A stretch of DNA of 17,824 bases from G963674505 sp964575975 (GCA_964575975.1 CAZNTU010000109.1:1-17824); one strand, 5' to 3'. Positions 1 through 7,539 are shown, numbered from the stretch's first letter. Notes: generated from the letters alone by a model not told the origin. Made by a program: numbers and translations.

Positions 1-1
1 G

Positions 2-1213
2 ACCGTTGCGGTTGACGATCTCCAGCTGGCCCTTGGCTGCGGGGGAAAGCCCCGTGTGACTGGTTGCCAGCAAATCCTCGACCGGTCCTAGCATAAGGGT
101 CAGCGGCGTGCGGAACTCGTGGCTGACATTGCTGAAAAAGACGGTCTTGGCCCGGTCGATCTCGGCCAGCGCTTCCGCTCGTTGGCGCTCTTGCTGATAG
201 GCCATCGCATTTGCTATTGCCGCGGCGGTCTGCCCGGCGGCCAGCTCGAAGAATGTGCGATAGCTCTCGTCGATTTCCCGCACCGGACTTGCCCCGCAAA
301 CCAGCACGCCTGAAGGCTTGTCGCGGGTCGAGAACTTCAGAGGAAGCATAATGGCTCGGTTGGCGGGTTTTTCCCAGCATCCGGCCGGAATCGGGTCCAA
401 ATGCGCTTCAAGATTGTCCACCAATTCGATTCCGCCGTTTTGGATGACCGAATCCAGCGGCCAATTCCCTTTGGTTCCCTTTTCCAACGCAAGGTTGGGA
501 TTGGGGTTGCCGTTTTCATCCTTGTCGAAACCCGAGCTGCCCGCTAAAAAAACGTCGCCGCAGTCTCCTTCCGCCAAATAGAGCAAGGCGAACGGAACAT
601 CGGCCGGGTTCGCGGAAAAAGTTTTCATGGCCGTCTCAATGGCTTCCCGGGGACTTTTGGCGGACGTCGCCTGGGCGGCCAGCTCGCGCAAGGTTTTCAG
701 CCGCCGCTCGCCGATTACTTTTTCGGTGGTCTCCTGGCAGGCGCAAAACATGCCCTCCACGGCTCCGCCGTCGCCGCGTACGGGACTGTACGAAAAAGTA
801 AAATAGGTTTCCTCGTCAAAACCGCTGCGGTTCATGACCAGCAACAAGTCTTCGGCCCACGTCGCCTCGCCTCGATCAAAGACGCGAGTCCAGTGCGGAC
901 CAAGGATATGCCAGATTTCGGACCAAACCTGCTGGACCGGACGACCCAGCGACCAAGGATGCTTTTTGGCGAGCACGGCGGTATACGCATCGTTGTAAAG
1001 CATGGATCGATGCTTTCCCCAGGCGATGAACATCGGGTAGCGCGAATTGAGACAAATGCCGACGGCGGCGCGCAAGCTGGCGGACCAGTCCGTTACCGGG
1101 CCAAGCGCCGTCCCCGAAAAGTCGAACGAGCGCATCATGGCTCCCATTTGTCCCCCGCCGGAAAGAAAGTCGGTCAAAGGGGTTGCGGCGGCTGAATTGT
1201 TTTCCGTATTCAT
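2..1213 (-). CDS. PAS–GAF–HisKA sensor histidine kinase, C-terminus cut by window edge
   Basis: Reading the minus strand from the ATG at 1213 gives 404 open codons to the left edge, so the catalytic end is missing. The N-terminus (about residues 20-140) is a PAS_4-like sensor domain of the type that opens with a 'DFSGTALGPVTDW' motif followed by 'FIAWG…MLYNDAY' and 'ATWAEDLLL'. Residues about 150-310 form a GAF-type domain. A short coiled linker leads to the HisKA dimerisation helix, with H-box SNVSHEFRTPLT; the phosphoacceptor is His365. Family members usually continue into HATPase_c and often one or more receivers, which would lie outside the window. It is probably a cytosolic kinase, as no signal peptide or membrane segment is seen. 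No strong ribosome-binding site precedes the ATG. It is divergent from the kinase at 2081. The ligand is unknown. Confidence 0.9.
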   Translation of the reverse strand, partial: MNTENNSAAATPLTDFLSGGGQMGAMMRSFDFSGTALGPVTDWSASLRAAVGICLNSRYPMFIAWGKHRSMLYNDAYTAVLAKKHPWSLGRPVQQVWSEIWHILGPHWTRVFDRGEATWAEDLLLVMNRSGFDEETYFTFSYSPVRGDGGAVEGMFCACQETTEKVIGERRLKTLRELAAQATSAKSPREAIETAMKTFSANPADVPFALLYLAEGDCGDVFLAGSSGFDKDENGNPNPNLALEKGTKGNWPLDSVIQNGGIELVDNLEAHLDPIPAGCWEKPANRAIMLPLKFSTRDKPSGVLVCGASPVREIDESYRTFFELAAGQTAAAIANAMAYQQERQRAEALAEIDRAKTVFFSNVSHEFRTPLTLMLGPVEDLLATSHTGLSPAAKGQLEIVNRNG

Positions 1214-1313
1214 GTAAATATCTCGCATAAAGGACATTTGGATTCGAGGCGGGAAATACTGTATGAAAAGGCGGCATAGCATTCATTCGCGCACTCCGGG
1301 GTTAAGCGAACGG

Positions 1314-1340
1314 CATTTTGCAAAATGAATCGCGTTCATT
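1314..1340. promoter_or_regulatory. Dyads between divergent kinase genes
   Basis: A perfect 14-bp palindrome, cattttgcaaaatg (1314-1327), overlaps a second dyad, aatgaa-tcgcg-ttcatt (1324-1340). They lie about 100 bp upstream of the minus-strand kinase start and just outside the MITE-like element. The arrangement could be an operator for the kinase gene. No matching -35/-10 pair was convincing, so the role is inference. Confidence 0.3.
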
Positions 1341-1350
1341 CACGGGTATT

Positions 1351-1634
1351 GGGTTAAGAGCCTGTTTTAAAATCCGTCTAAGACCCGCCGGCCGGTCCCG
1401 ACGGACGAGGCGACGTCGCGGTCTTCCGGTAGCGCCGCCTTCCACGGCGGCGCGGCGCCCGTCTCTATCCCGGCCGGATTCGGTCTCCGGACGCCCGCGC
1501 CGCCGTGGAAGGCGGCGCTACCGGACGTCGGAACGACCCCGCCGCAGGACGAAAAAGCGCAAAACCGAAAATTCGAACCGTGTTCCGCCTTGTTGTCGGG
1601 CCTGATCCGGAGTTTTCAAACAGGCTCTAAACCC
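1351..1634. mobile_element. MITE-like element with terminal inverted repeats
   Basis: The outer arms, 1351-1376 and 1608-1634, are inverted copies that align at 24 positions with two substitutions and one inserted base; the core agagcctgttt (1357-1367) matches perfectly at 1618-1628. The roughly 284-bp interior has no credible reading frame and holds a second, perfect inverted repeat. Terminal inverted repeats around a short non-coding body are the hallmark of MITE-type elements mobilised in trans, but no target-site duplication could be assigned with certainty and only one copy is visible. It could instead be a large intergenic palindromic repeat (REP/BIME type). Confidence 0.5.
1425..1525. 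repeat. Perfect 30–31-bp inverted repeat (REP-like hairpin)
   Basis: The arm at 1425-1454 (tccggtagcgccgcc…) is the exact reverse complement of 1496-1525, and one further base pair (1455/1495) extends it inward. The loop is about 39-40 nt. Each arm also contains its own small dyad (gccgcc-ttccac-ggcggc), so single-stranded DNA or RNA could fold either as one long hairpin or as two cruciform-like short ones. This sequence style is typical of interspersed palindromic repeats in GC-rich genomes. Confidence 0.85.
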
Positions 1635-1880
1635 TATTTTCCGGGCGGCCCTTCCGGATCGGATTGCGATCCGGTCGTTCTTCGGACGGAACTGTTTCCG
1701 CCTCCCGGGCCAAAGATCGTCTGCCGCGGCAATAGAAGATATCCTTTCAACTCGGAACTTGAAACTATTGCGGGAATTGGGCAATGATCACGCAAGAAAG
1801 TTTGATTTCCGATATTTCCTCGCAACAATTCGAACTGCCTTCATTTGCCCGATGTTGCTTTCGGCGTCGCTCTCCATTAC

Positions 1881-1980
1881 NNNNNNNNNNNNNNNNNNNN
1901 NNNNNNNNNNNNNNNNNNNNNNNNNNNNNNNNNNNNNNNNNNNNNNNNNNNNNNNNNNNNNNNNNNNNNNNNNNNNNNNN
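1881..1980. other. Assembly gap (100 N)
   Basis: Exactly 100 undetermined bases, the conventional scaffold gap of unknown size. Reading frames crossing it are meaningless. Confidence 0.99.
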
Positions 1981-2013
1981 TTTATTGTTGCACTTTTATT
2001 GTTGCACTTTTAT
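1981..2013. repeat. 14-bp tandem repeat abutting the gap
   Basis: The unit tttattgttgcact occurs at 1981-1994 and again at 1995-2008, followed by a partial third copy (tttat, 2009-2013). It is AT-rich, unlike its surroundings, and starts at the first base after the gap, so further copies may be hidden in the unassembled sequence. Confidence 0.8.
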
Positions 2014-2080
2014 CGATGTTCTTTGTTTTCAATATTTATCGACAACCTTGGCCCATAGGCGGGAAAGACTGCAAACGAAA

Positions 2081-5041
2081 ATGGCGAATCGACAAAAAGG
2101 CGAGAACGACACTTTTTTACGATTTCGGGAAAAAGCCGAAGCCCTGCTCCGGGAGGGGACGGATTCGAAAAAGGATTTTACGGGCGATTTATCGGAGCTG
2201 ATCGAGGAACTCGCGATTCACCAAAGCGAGGTGGAGATCCAGAGCGAGGAACTCCGGCGCGTCCAGGACGAGCTGGCCGAACTCAACAGGCGATACGAGG
2301 AACACTGCGAATTCGCCCCGTGCGGCTATGTCGCGCTCGACCGGAGCGGGTTCGTCGAGAGTGTCAATATTGCTGGCGCGTCGCTTCTCGGGATCGAAAG
2401 GGGCGCGTGGAACAACATGCCTTTCCGAACCTTCCTCGATCCCGGAAGCGAAGGCGAATATTTGGCAGCCCTCGGGCGGATAAAAGAGTCGAAGAGGAAG
2501 GAAAACGTCGAGCTGAAGCTTTCGGCGGAAGCGGGCGGAGCCGTTTGGGTCCGGGCCGACATCGCGCCGGACCTTTGCGAGGACGGCGAGATTCGAAGCT
2601 ACCGGATGATTCTTTCGGACATAACGGAGCGCAAGCTGGCCGAAGAGGCGCTGAGCCAACAACGCGAACTGCTGCAAAACATTTTCGACAACATCCCTGT
2701 GATGCTCGTCATGTGGGACGCGCGGCTCAAGCGTTTCGAGCTTAATCGCCACGTCGAAACGGTGCTGGGGTGGACGACCGCCGAGGCCAACGAGGGCGAT
2801 TTCATGAGCAAGGTCTATCCGGACGAGGACTACCGGGCCGAGGTCTCCGCCTGCATGCGGTCTCTTCGGCCGGGGTGGCGCGAATGGCGTGCAACCGCCA
2901 AAGCCGGTGACGACGTTCCTTGCGATTGGGCCAATATCCGGCTCTCCGACGACACGATGGTCGGCATCGGCGTGGACCTGCGGGATCGTAGGAAGGCGGA
3001 GGAGGCGTTGCGCGAAAGAGAGGAGAGGCTGCACCTGTTCGTCGAACATGCGCCCGTCGCTTTGGCCATGTTCGACAGCGAGATGCGCTATATCTCCGTC
3101 AGCAGCCGCTGGCTGAAGGATTACGGCCTCGAAGGCAAGGATGTCATAGGACTGTCCCACTATCGGATTTTCCCCGAAATCACCGAACGCTGGAAGGAAA
3201 TCCATCGTCGAGGGCTGTCCGGCGAAATAGTGGAGGCGGAGGAAGACGCTTTTGCCAGGCTGGATGGCTCCGTGCAATGGTTGCGCTGGGTTGTCCTCCC
3301 GTGGCGCACCTCCGCCGGCGCGATCGGCGGCATCGTCATCTTTACCGAGGATATCACTTATCGGAAAAATGCCGAAGAGTATCGAGCAAGAATCAAAGAG
3401 CGCCAAGCGCTTTTGGCGCAAGTGGCGGAGCGATTGCTGCGAGCCGAAAACCCGCAAGCGGTGGTCGAAGACCTCTGCCGGCTCGTCATGGAGCACCTGG
3501 ATTGCCAATTGTTCTTCAATTATCTCGTCGAGGATCAAGGAAATTCGATGCGTCTGAACGCCTTTGCCGGCATCCCCGAAGAATCCGCCGACGAGATCCG
3601 CAGGCTCGACTTCGGAGTCGCCGTTTCCGGCTGCGTGGCGCAAGAGCGCCGACGCGTCGTCGCCGAGGATATCCAAAACGGAGAGGATTTCCGGACCCGG
3701 CTGGTCAAGTCCTTCGGCGCGCAGGCATATTGCTGTCATCCTTTGATCGCCCAGGACAAGCTTGTCGGCACCTTGTCGTTTGGAACAAGGACGCGGCCGG
3801 CGTTTACCGACGACGAAGTGGATTTGATGAAATCGGTCTGCGACCAGGTGTCCGTGGCCATGCAGCGTTTGCTCGCGCAAAATGAATTGAAGAAGTTCAA
3901 CGAAACCCTGGAGCGACAGGTATCCGAGCGCACGGAACTGGCCGAGGCGCGGGCCAGGAAGCTTCAGGCCCTGGCGGTGGAACTGATCGAGGCCGAAGAG
4001 CGCGAGCGGAAAAGGATCGCCCATGTTTTGCACGAGGACCTGCAGCAGGTGCTGGCGGCGGCGCAGCTTCAGCTGCGGATCGGCATGCGGAATCCGTCCG
4101 ACGCCTCCGAGCTGGAGACCGCCGGGGACATGCTGGAGGAAGGCATAAAAAAATCGCGCCGTCTGGCGCACGAACTGAGCCCGCCCGTGCTGCACCATTT
4201 CGGCCTCTCCGATTCCATTCTGTGGTTGGCCGACCGGATGCGGGAGCAGTTCGGTTTGCGCGTGGAACTGGAGACGGATTTCGCGGAGAACCTCGACGCC
4301 TCCCTGAAAGCGTTTCTGTTCAGGGCCGCCCAGGAGTTTCTCTTCAACGCCGTCAAGCACGCCGAAGCGACCGCGGCGAAAGTCGAGCTGTTCGTCTCCG
4401 ACGGCGATCTCGTCCTTTCCGTCGCCGACGAGGGCAGGGGGTTCGATCCCGCCTCCATGGAGGCGAAGGACAGGAAAGCCGGATTCGGCCTGTTGACCGT
4501 CAAGGAGCGGGCGGACTACTTCGGGGGAAGCCTTGCGGTCGAAAGCGCCCCCGGGCGGGGGAGCCGCTTCGCGCTGAAGGTCCCCGCGAACGCCTGGGGA
4601 GTCCGGGAGCCGCGACCACCGGAGTGTCCGACCGATTCGGCGCCCGGAAGCCTCCCGGAATCCGCGAAAGCGTCGGATCCGGGCCTGCGGGTGCTTTTCG
4701 CGGACGACCACAAGATCATGCGCCAGGGGCTTGTCCGCCTGATTTCCTCGAGTCCGGGAATCGCCGTCGCGGGAGAGGCCGAAAACGGGCGGGAGGCCGT
4801 CGAGAAAGCCAGGCTGCTCAAACCCGACGTGATACTGATGGACGTGTCCATGCCGGAGATGGACGGCGTGGAGGCGACCCGGCGCATAAAGGCCGAAATG
4901 CCCGAAGCGCGGGTGATCGGACTGTCGATGCACGCCGACGAGAAAATTTCGGAAGCCATGCGGAAAGCCGGGGCCGAGTCGTTCGTAAGCAAGACCGCCT
5001 CCCCGGCCGAGCTGCTCAAAGCGATATACGGGACCGGCTAA
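2081..5041 (+). CDS. Hybrid sensor kinase: 3×PAS–GAF–HisKA_3–HATPase–receiver
   Basis: A 986-aa cytosolic signalling protein. A coiled-coil N-terminus (about 30-70) leads to PAS domains at about 74-190, 193-305 and 312-430, with two ending in the usual DI-type exits (SDITERK, EDITYRK). A GAF domain spans about 437-600, followed by a coiled linker. The dimerisation domain is HisKA_3 (NarX/DesK class) with the motif RKRIAHVLHEDLQQ; the phosphoacceptor is His651. The HATPase domain has its N-box at Asn756 and a DEGRGFDP G-box near 784-791. After a Pro/Ser-rich linker (about 838-866), a receiver follows with an acidic DDH pair and phosphoacceptor Asp921 (ILMDVSMPEMDG). Unlike ordinary NarL-type regulators, no LuxR-type HTH follows. 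The ATG at 2081 was chosen because it lies after the gap and begins a normal kinase N-terminus; no strong Shine-Dalgarno is seen. Confidence 0.93.
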   Translation: MANRQKGENDTFLRFREKAEALLREGTDSKKDFTGDLSELIEELAIHQSEVEIQSEELRRVQDELAELNRRYEEHCEFAPCGYVALDRSGFVESVNIAGASLLGIERGAWNNMPFRTFLDPGSEGEYLAALGRIKESKRKENVELKLSAEAGGAVWVRADIAPDLCEDGEIRSYRMILSDITERKLAEEALSQQRELLQNIFDNIPVMLVMWDARLKRFELNRHVETVLGWTTAEANEGDFMSKVYPDEDYRAEVSACMRSLRPGWREWRATAKAGDDVPCDWANIRLSDDTMVGIGVDLRDRRKAEEALREREERLHLFVEHAPVALAMFDSEMRYISVSSRWLKDYGLEGKDVIGLSHYRIFPEITERWKEIHRRGLSGEIVEAEEDAFARLDGSVQWLRWVVLPWRTSAGAIGGIVIFTEDITYRKNAEEYRARIKERQALLAQVAERLLRAENPQAVVEDLCRLVMEHLDCQLFFNYLVEDQGNSMRLNAFAGIPEESADEIRRLDFGVAVSGCVAQERRRVVAEDIQNGEDFRTRLVKSFGAQAYCCHPLIAQDKLVGTLSFGTRTRPAFTDDEVDLMKSVCDQVSVAMQRLLAQNELKKFNETLERQVSERTELAEARARKLQALAVELIEAEERERKRIAHVLHEDLQQVLAAAQLQLRIGMRNPSDASELETAGDMLEEGIKKSRRLAHELSPPVLHHFGLSDSILWLADRMREQFGLRVELETDFAENLDASLKAFLFRAAQEFLFNAVKHAEATAAKVELFVSDGDLVLSVADEGRGFDPASMEAKDRKAGFGLLTVKERADYFGGSLAVESAPGRGSRFALKVPANAWGVREPRPPECPTDSAPGSLPESAKASDPGLRVLFADDHKIMRQGLVRLISSSPGIAVAGEAENGREAVEKARLLKPDVILMDVSMPEMDGVEATRRIKAEMPEARVIGLSMHADEKISEAMRKAGAESFVSKTASPAELLKAIYGTG

Positions 5042-5139
5042 GGGGTCGTTGCCGACAGGTCGCGCAAACCAGCCCGGCCTTCGCACCCGAAAACACTGGC
5101 AAGTTCCGCGTACCGTTTCGCATCGACCGGCCAGAGCGT

Positions 5140-6627
5140 TCATGCGGCAATCGTTTCCAGTTTTTCATCGATAAGCTCCTGCGTAAGATCGAGCTGTTTC
5201 ACAGCCCACTCGCCGAGCTTGATCAGAGTGTCCCGACCGGGGTATTTGATCCGCCTCAGATCGGTAGCGTTGACTTGAGTATGGCCGTTGAACGTACGGA
5301 AATACTCGTCGACCGCGGTTGTGTTCAGATACGCGGCCATGCCGTGCGCCAAGGTTTTCGGCAAGCCTTTCCCGTTTTCATGGAACACGTTCAGATGGTT
5401 CTCGAAACCGAGCGCCCTGACATCTCCGAAATCGGCAGGATCGACCACGCTCGCCACGACGCGGCGCCTTTCCTCTTTCGACGAAAACCGGCGTACGACG
5501 CAGTAAAAACCGCTCGGGTAAAGCCATTTTTCCGTTTCGCCGTTGCGTCGGATCGCATTGGGTTTTTTAATGCCCCTTTTCGGCCAACGGCTTCCGCCGC
5601 CGTTGAAATGGACGGGGTAGAGCAAGGGCACCGTATCGGCCTCGGGCATATCGCGCAAATGTTCTTTCACCCGGAAATCGACGACCGGTCCGGTGGAAAC
5701 CGCGATGTCGAGGTCGGAAAGCGAATACTTGATCGCGGAGTACGATTCCAGGGCGTCGGTTTCCGGCGAGGCGGGCACGCGTATGAATCGCTCCGGATCG
5801 CCGGGAAGCATGATCCGTTCGAACGGATATTCCCGAACGGCCAAGTCTTCGAAACTTTCGTCCGTCGACGTCGAAATCGCGACCGGCCCCTGCCGGCCTC
5901 CGCGGACCATTTGCAATACGATGTTTTCCTGGAGAACGTCGTCGTCCTTGAAGGCCTTGTCGCGGGACTTGAAAAGATGCATTCGGTTTATGGCGGCCCG
6001 TTTGAGAACGAAATCGCGGAACGGGCGGTAGTAAGGCCCGTTGCAGAAGCTGCGCGGAATTATCGCCACGAGTTGTCCGTGTTCGTCAAGAAGCGAAAGG
6101 GACAACGCGACGAAAGCGGAATACAGATTTACGGTTTCGATACCGGCTCGCCTCAATGCGGAACGATGCGCGGAACGGCTTCCTATTTTCTTGTAGGGAG
6201 GGTTTAGAATCGCATGCGTGTATTTCGGGAGAGCTTCCGCGAAAAGGCTTCCGGAGAGACAATCCGACGCGGCCATAACAAAATCGGCGTTTCGGATAGC
6301 AAGCTTGAAGCCGCGAAACCTTTTGTATTTTTTCAAATTTCGAGTCAAATAAGGCTGGAGGGAACGGTCGATTTCAAAGGCGTCGGTTTCGACAGTCCGA
6401 AACTTGAAACTGCCGGCGACCCATCTGTCCAGGAACGCGGAGGAAAGGGAGCCGATTCCCGCCCCCGCATCGAGCAAACGGCAATTGTCGCCGCCCGGGT
6501 CGAACAGCTCCGCCATGAACCGCGCGACACGTTCCGGGGTGAAGAACTGGCCGAGCTGCGACTTTCTTTTCGGATCGATTTTTTTCGATACGCCCAGTCT
6601 TGTTTGTTCGACTTCCGAAAGAAACAA
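5140..6627 (-). CDS. Eco57I/PstI-like N6-adenine DNA methyltransferase, apparently orphan
   Basis: Transfers a methyl group from S-adenosylmethionine to adenine in DNA. From the TTG at 6627 the product is 495 aa. Motif X is QLGQFFTP near the N-terminus, motif I (SAM binding) is LLDAGAGIGSLSS, and the catalytic motif IV is HAILNPPYKK, in the X–I–IV order of gamma-class enzymes. The C-terminal half resembles the target-recognition part of PstI/PaeR7I-type methylases (GFYCVVRRFSSKEERRR, FNGHTQVNATDL). The frame is open further upstream to a TTG at 6813, but family members start about ten residues before the 'DPKRKSQLGQFFTP' stretch, so 6627 is preferred, with a G-rich ggggggaaag immediately before it. 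Relatives are usually followed by a BsuBI/PstI-type nuclease gene; here only 98 bp separate the stop from the convergent kinase, so the nuclease is absent. Confidence 0.88.
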   Translation of the reverse strand: MFLSEVEQTRLGVSKKIDPKRKSQLGQFFTPERVARFMAELFDPGGDNCRLLDAGAGIGSLSSAFLDRWVAGSFKFRTVETDAFEIDRSLQPYLTRNLKKYKRFRGFKLAIRNADFVMAASDCLSGSLFAEALPKYTHAILNPPYKKIGSRSAHRSALRRAGIETVNLYSAFVALSLSLLDEHGQLVAIIPRSFCNGPYYRPFRDFVLKRAAINRMHLFKSRDKAFKDDDVLQENIVLQMVRGGRQGPVAISTSTDESFEDLAVREYPFERIMLPGDPERFIRVPASPETDALESYSAIKYSLSDLDIAVSTGPVVDFRVKEHLRDMPEADTVPLLYPVHFNGGGSRWPKRGIKKPNAIRRNGETEKWLYPSGFYCVVRRFSSKEERRRVVASVVDPADFGDVRALGFENHLNVFHENGKGLPKTLAHGMAAYLNTTAVDEYFRTFNGHTQVNATDLRRIKYPGRDTLIKLGEWAVKQLDLTQELIDEKLETIAA

Positions 6628-6819
6628 CTTTCCCCCCGTTTCAAGTCCTAAAGTCCGATCTGATCGGCCTTCGATTCCCCTTTTCCCCAAAAAACAAGCA
6701 TGAACAATCGATGTCCATATTGTCCTATCGGCCGACCGTCGATTCGTAAAAAAATACCCCAATAAATCCGAAAATGTCAACCGGCCATCCAAAAGACGCC
6801 ATTTTTTGCGCAAAAGGTT

Positions 6820-7137
6820 TCACAGCAGGCCGAGCCAGCCGGATTTCCCCTTGAGGCTCTCGACGACGGCGATGCGCGTGGAATGGCCGGTAATATCGAA
6901 GACCACCTCGGCGGGCGGGCAAGGATTTTCCTTTGCCGTATTGATGACGTATTCCCCCAAGGGATGGCTCAACCGATATAGGCATTCGCCGGGAACGTTT
7001 TCCCGCGTCTTGGATATCAGGCGATAACGGCCCTTCGAGATGGTTTTCCCGAGACCGACCTCGTCGGCGATCAGCACCCACGCCATTTCCAAAGTCAAAA
7101 ACCTCGATACCATTGCAGATTGTTCACGCCGCGTCAA
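6820..7137 (-). pseudogene. SNF2-type helicase remnant with large internal deletion
   Basis: A 105-codon minus-strand frame from a TTG carries a helicase Walker A motif (LIADEVGLGKTI) that is followed at once, near 7038, by a stretch resembling the far C-terminal region of large SNF2/RapA-type helicases (YRLSHPLGEYVI, PPAEVVFDITGHST, VESLKGKSGWL). The Walker B box, remaining helicase motifs and hundreds of residues between are missing, and the frame ends two residues after SGWLG, where relatives continue. The frame is open upstream to about 7290. An aaggaggag Shine-Dalgarno (7204-7212) lies upstream of an in-frame ATT (7195-7197) and an out-of-frame TTG. It sits immediately upstream of the methyltransferase on the same strand. 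Full-length relatives pair with such methyltransferases in defence-type loci; this copy cannot be an active helicase. Confidence 0.7.
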
Positions 7138-7203
7138 ACGGTATTTGACATTTTCGGCCGTTTTCCAAAAAACTCTAATGTCGAGAGAATCCGCAATCCT
7201 TGA

Positions 7204-7212
7204 CTCCTCCTT
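7204..7212 (-). promoter_or_regulatory. Strong ribosome-binding site of the helicase remnant
   Basis: On the minus strand aaggaggag is a near-perfect Shine-Dalgarno. About seven bases downstream there is no ATG: an ATT in the helicase frame and a TTG in another frame that stops after 20 codons are the only candidates. Either ATT was a rare start codon or the original start has been lost as the gene decayed. Confidence 0.5.
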
Positions 7213-7271
7213 CCAATTCCAATCCGTTTTTACCGTCGTCGCGCCTGCATTGCATGGAACGCGGGGAAATA

Positions 7272-7309
7272 GGTCATATTTGGTCCATGGTCAAATAAGA
7301 CCTTTTTTT
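7272..7309. promoter_or_regulatory. Dyad with T-tract: plus-strand terminator or minus-strand operator
   Basis: The arms ggtcatatttg (7272-7282) and caaataagacc (7292-7302) are inverted with one mismatch around a 9-nt loop. A run of seven T follows on the plus strand, resembling a weak intrinsic terminator. On the minus strand the same bases read ttgacc, 17 bp, tatttc, a possible -35/-10 pair upstream of the helicase remnant with the dyad as operator. The two readings cannot be separated from sequence alone. Confidence 0.35.
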
Positions 7310-7413
7310 CGGGCCTGCCAGCGGACGTCCCGCAACCTTGTACAAGAGCAATTGCGCCTGTTCATCCTGATAAACCGAGAATTTGGACGCTATAGCGGCG
7401 AGTTTTAAAAAGG

Positions 7414-7429
7414 TGGCATGAAGATTGAA
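7414..7429 (+). promoter_or_regulatory. Sigma-54-like -24/-12 element (imperfect)
   Basis: tggcat-gaaga-ttgaa follows the sigma-54 layout TGGCAC-N5-TTGC. The -24 half has the invariant GG, but the -12 half reads GA where GC is normally invariant. It lies about 110 bp upstream of the first gene of the operon. Chance similarity is quite possible. Confidence 0.25.
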
Positions 7430-7464
7430 TAGGATTTTCGAATATCGGCCGAACGAATCCTATT
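7428..7464 (+). promoter_or_regulatory. Hairpin in the operon leader
   Basis: aataggattttcg (7428-7440) pairs with cgaa/aatcctatt (7450-7464), giving 13 pairs interrupted by a 2-nt bulge (cg, 7454-7455) around a 9-nt loop. It is not followed by a T-run, so it is not an intrinsic terminator. It could be an operator dyad or a leader mRNA structure about 75 bases before the first start codon. Confidence 0.45.
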
Positions 7465-7539
7465 GGCCCATCCCGGCGCTATCCGCGTCGGTGGACCGGT
7501 GGAAAGCAACAGCGACATCCTAACGGAAAGAGGACCGAA

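Larger units (their letters stand above)
1635..2080. other. Gene-free stretch containing the assembly gap
   Basis: No convincing gene is seen between the repeat element and the hybrid kinase. A frame is open from an ATG at 1784 into the kinase only because the 100 Ns are read through. The peptide on either side of the gap has no recognisable domain, and the true spacing across the gap is unknown. A promoter for the kinase probably lies here but cannot be placed. Confidence 0.7.
7310..7539. other. Non-coding leader region of the glycosyltransferase operon
   Basis: With the flank back to about 7200 this makes roughly 340 bp without an intact gene. No credible reading frame was seen. It holds the hairpin at 7428-7464 and a -24/-12-like element described separately. 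Confidence 0.6.

Noticed and set aside
1784..2080. N-terminal extension of the hybrid kinase reading through the N gap from ATG 1784
   Set aside because: It exists only because undetermined bases are read as open; the flanking peptide has no domain character and ATG 2081 gives a normal kinase N-terminus.
2189..5143. Very long minus-strand open frame (984 codons) opposite the hybrid kinase
   Set aside because: It is the antisense shadow of a GC-rich gene with clear PAS, GAF, kinase and receiver motifs on the plus strand; its Arg/Gly/Pro/His-rich product has no recognisable domain.
4222..6207. 661-codon plus-strand frame spanning the kinase end and the methyltransferase
   Set aside because: It overlaps two genes with recognisable catalytic motifs in other frames and has no ribosome-binding site or family features.
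6628..6813. Upstream extension of the methyltransferase to TTG 6813
   Set aside because: The extra 62 residues do not resemble the family, whose members start just before the QLGQFFTP motif.
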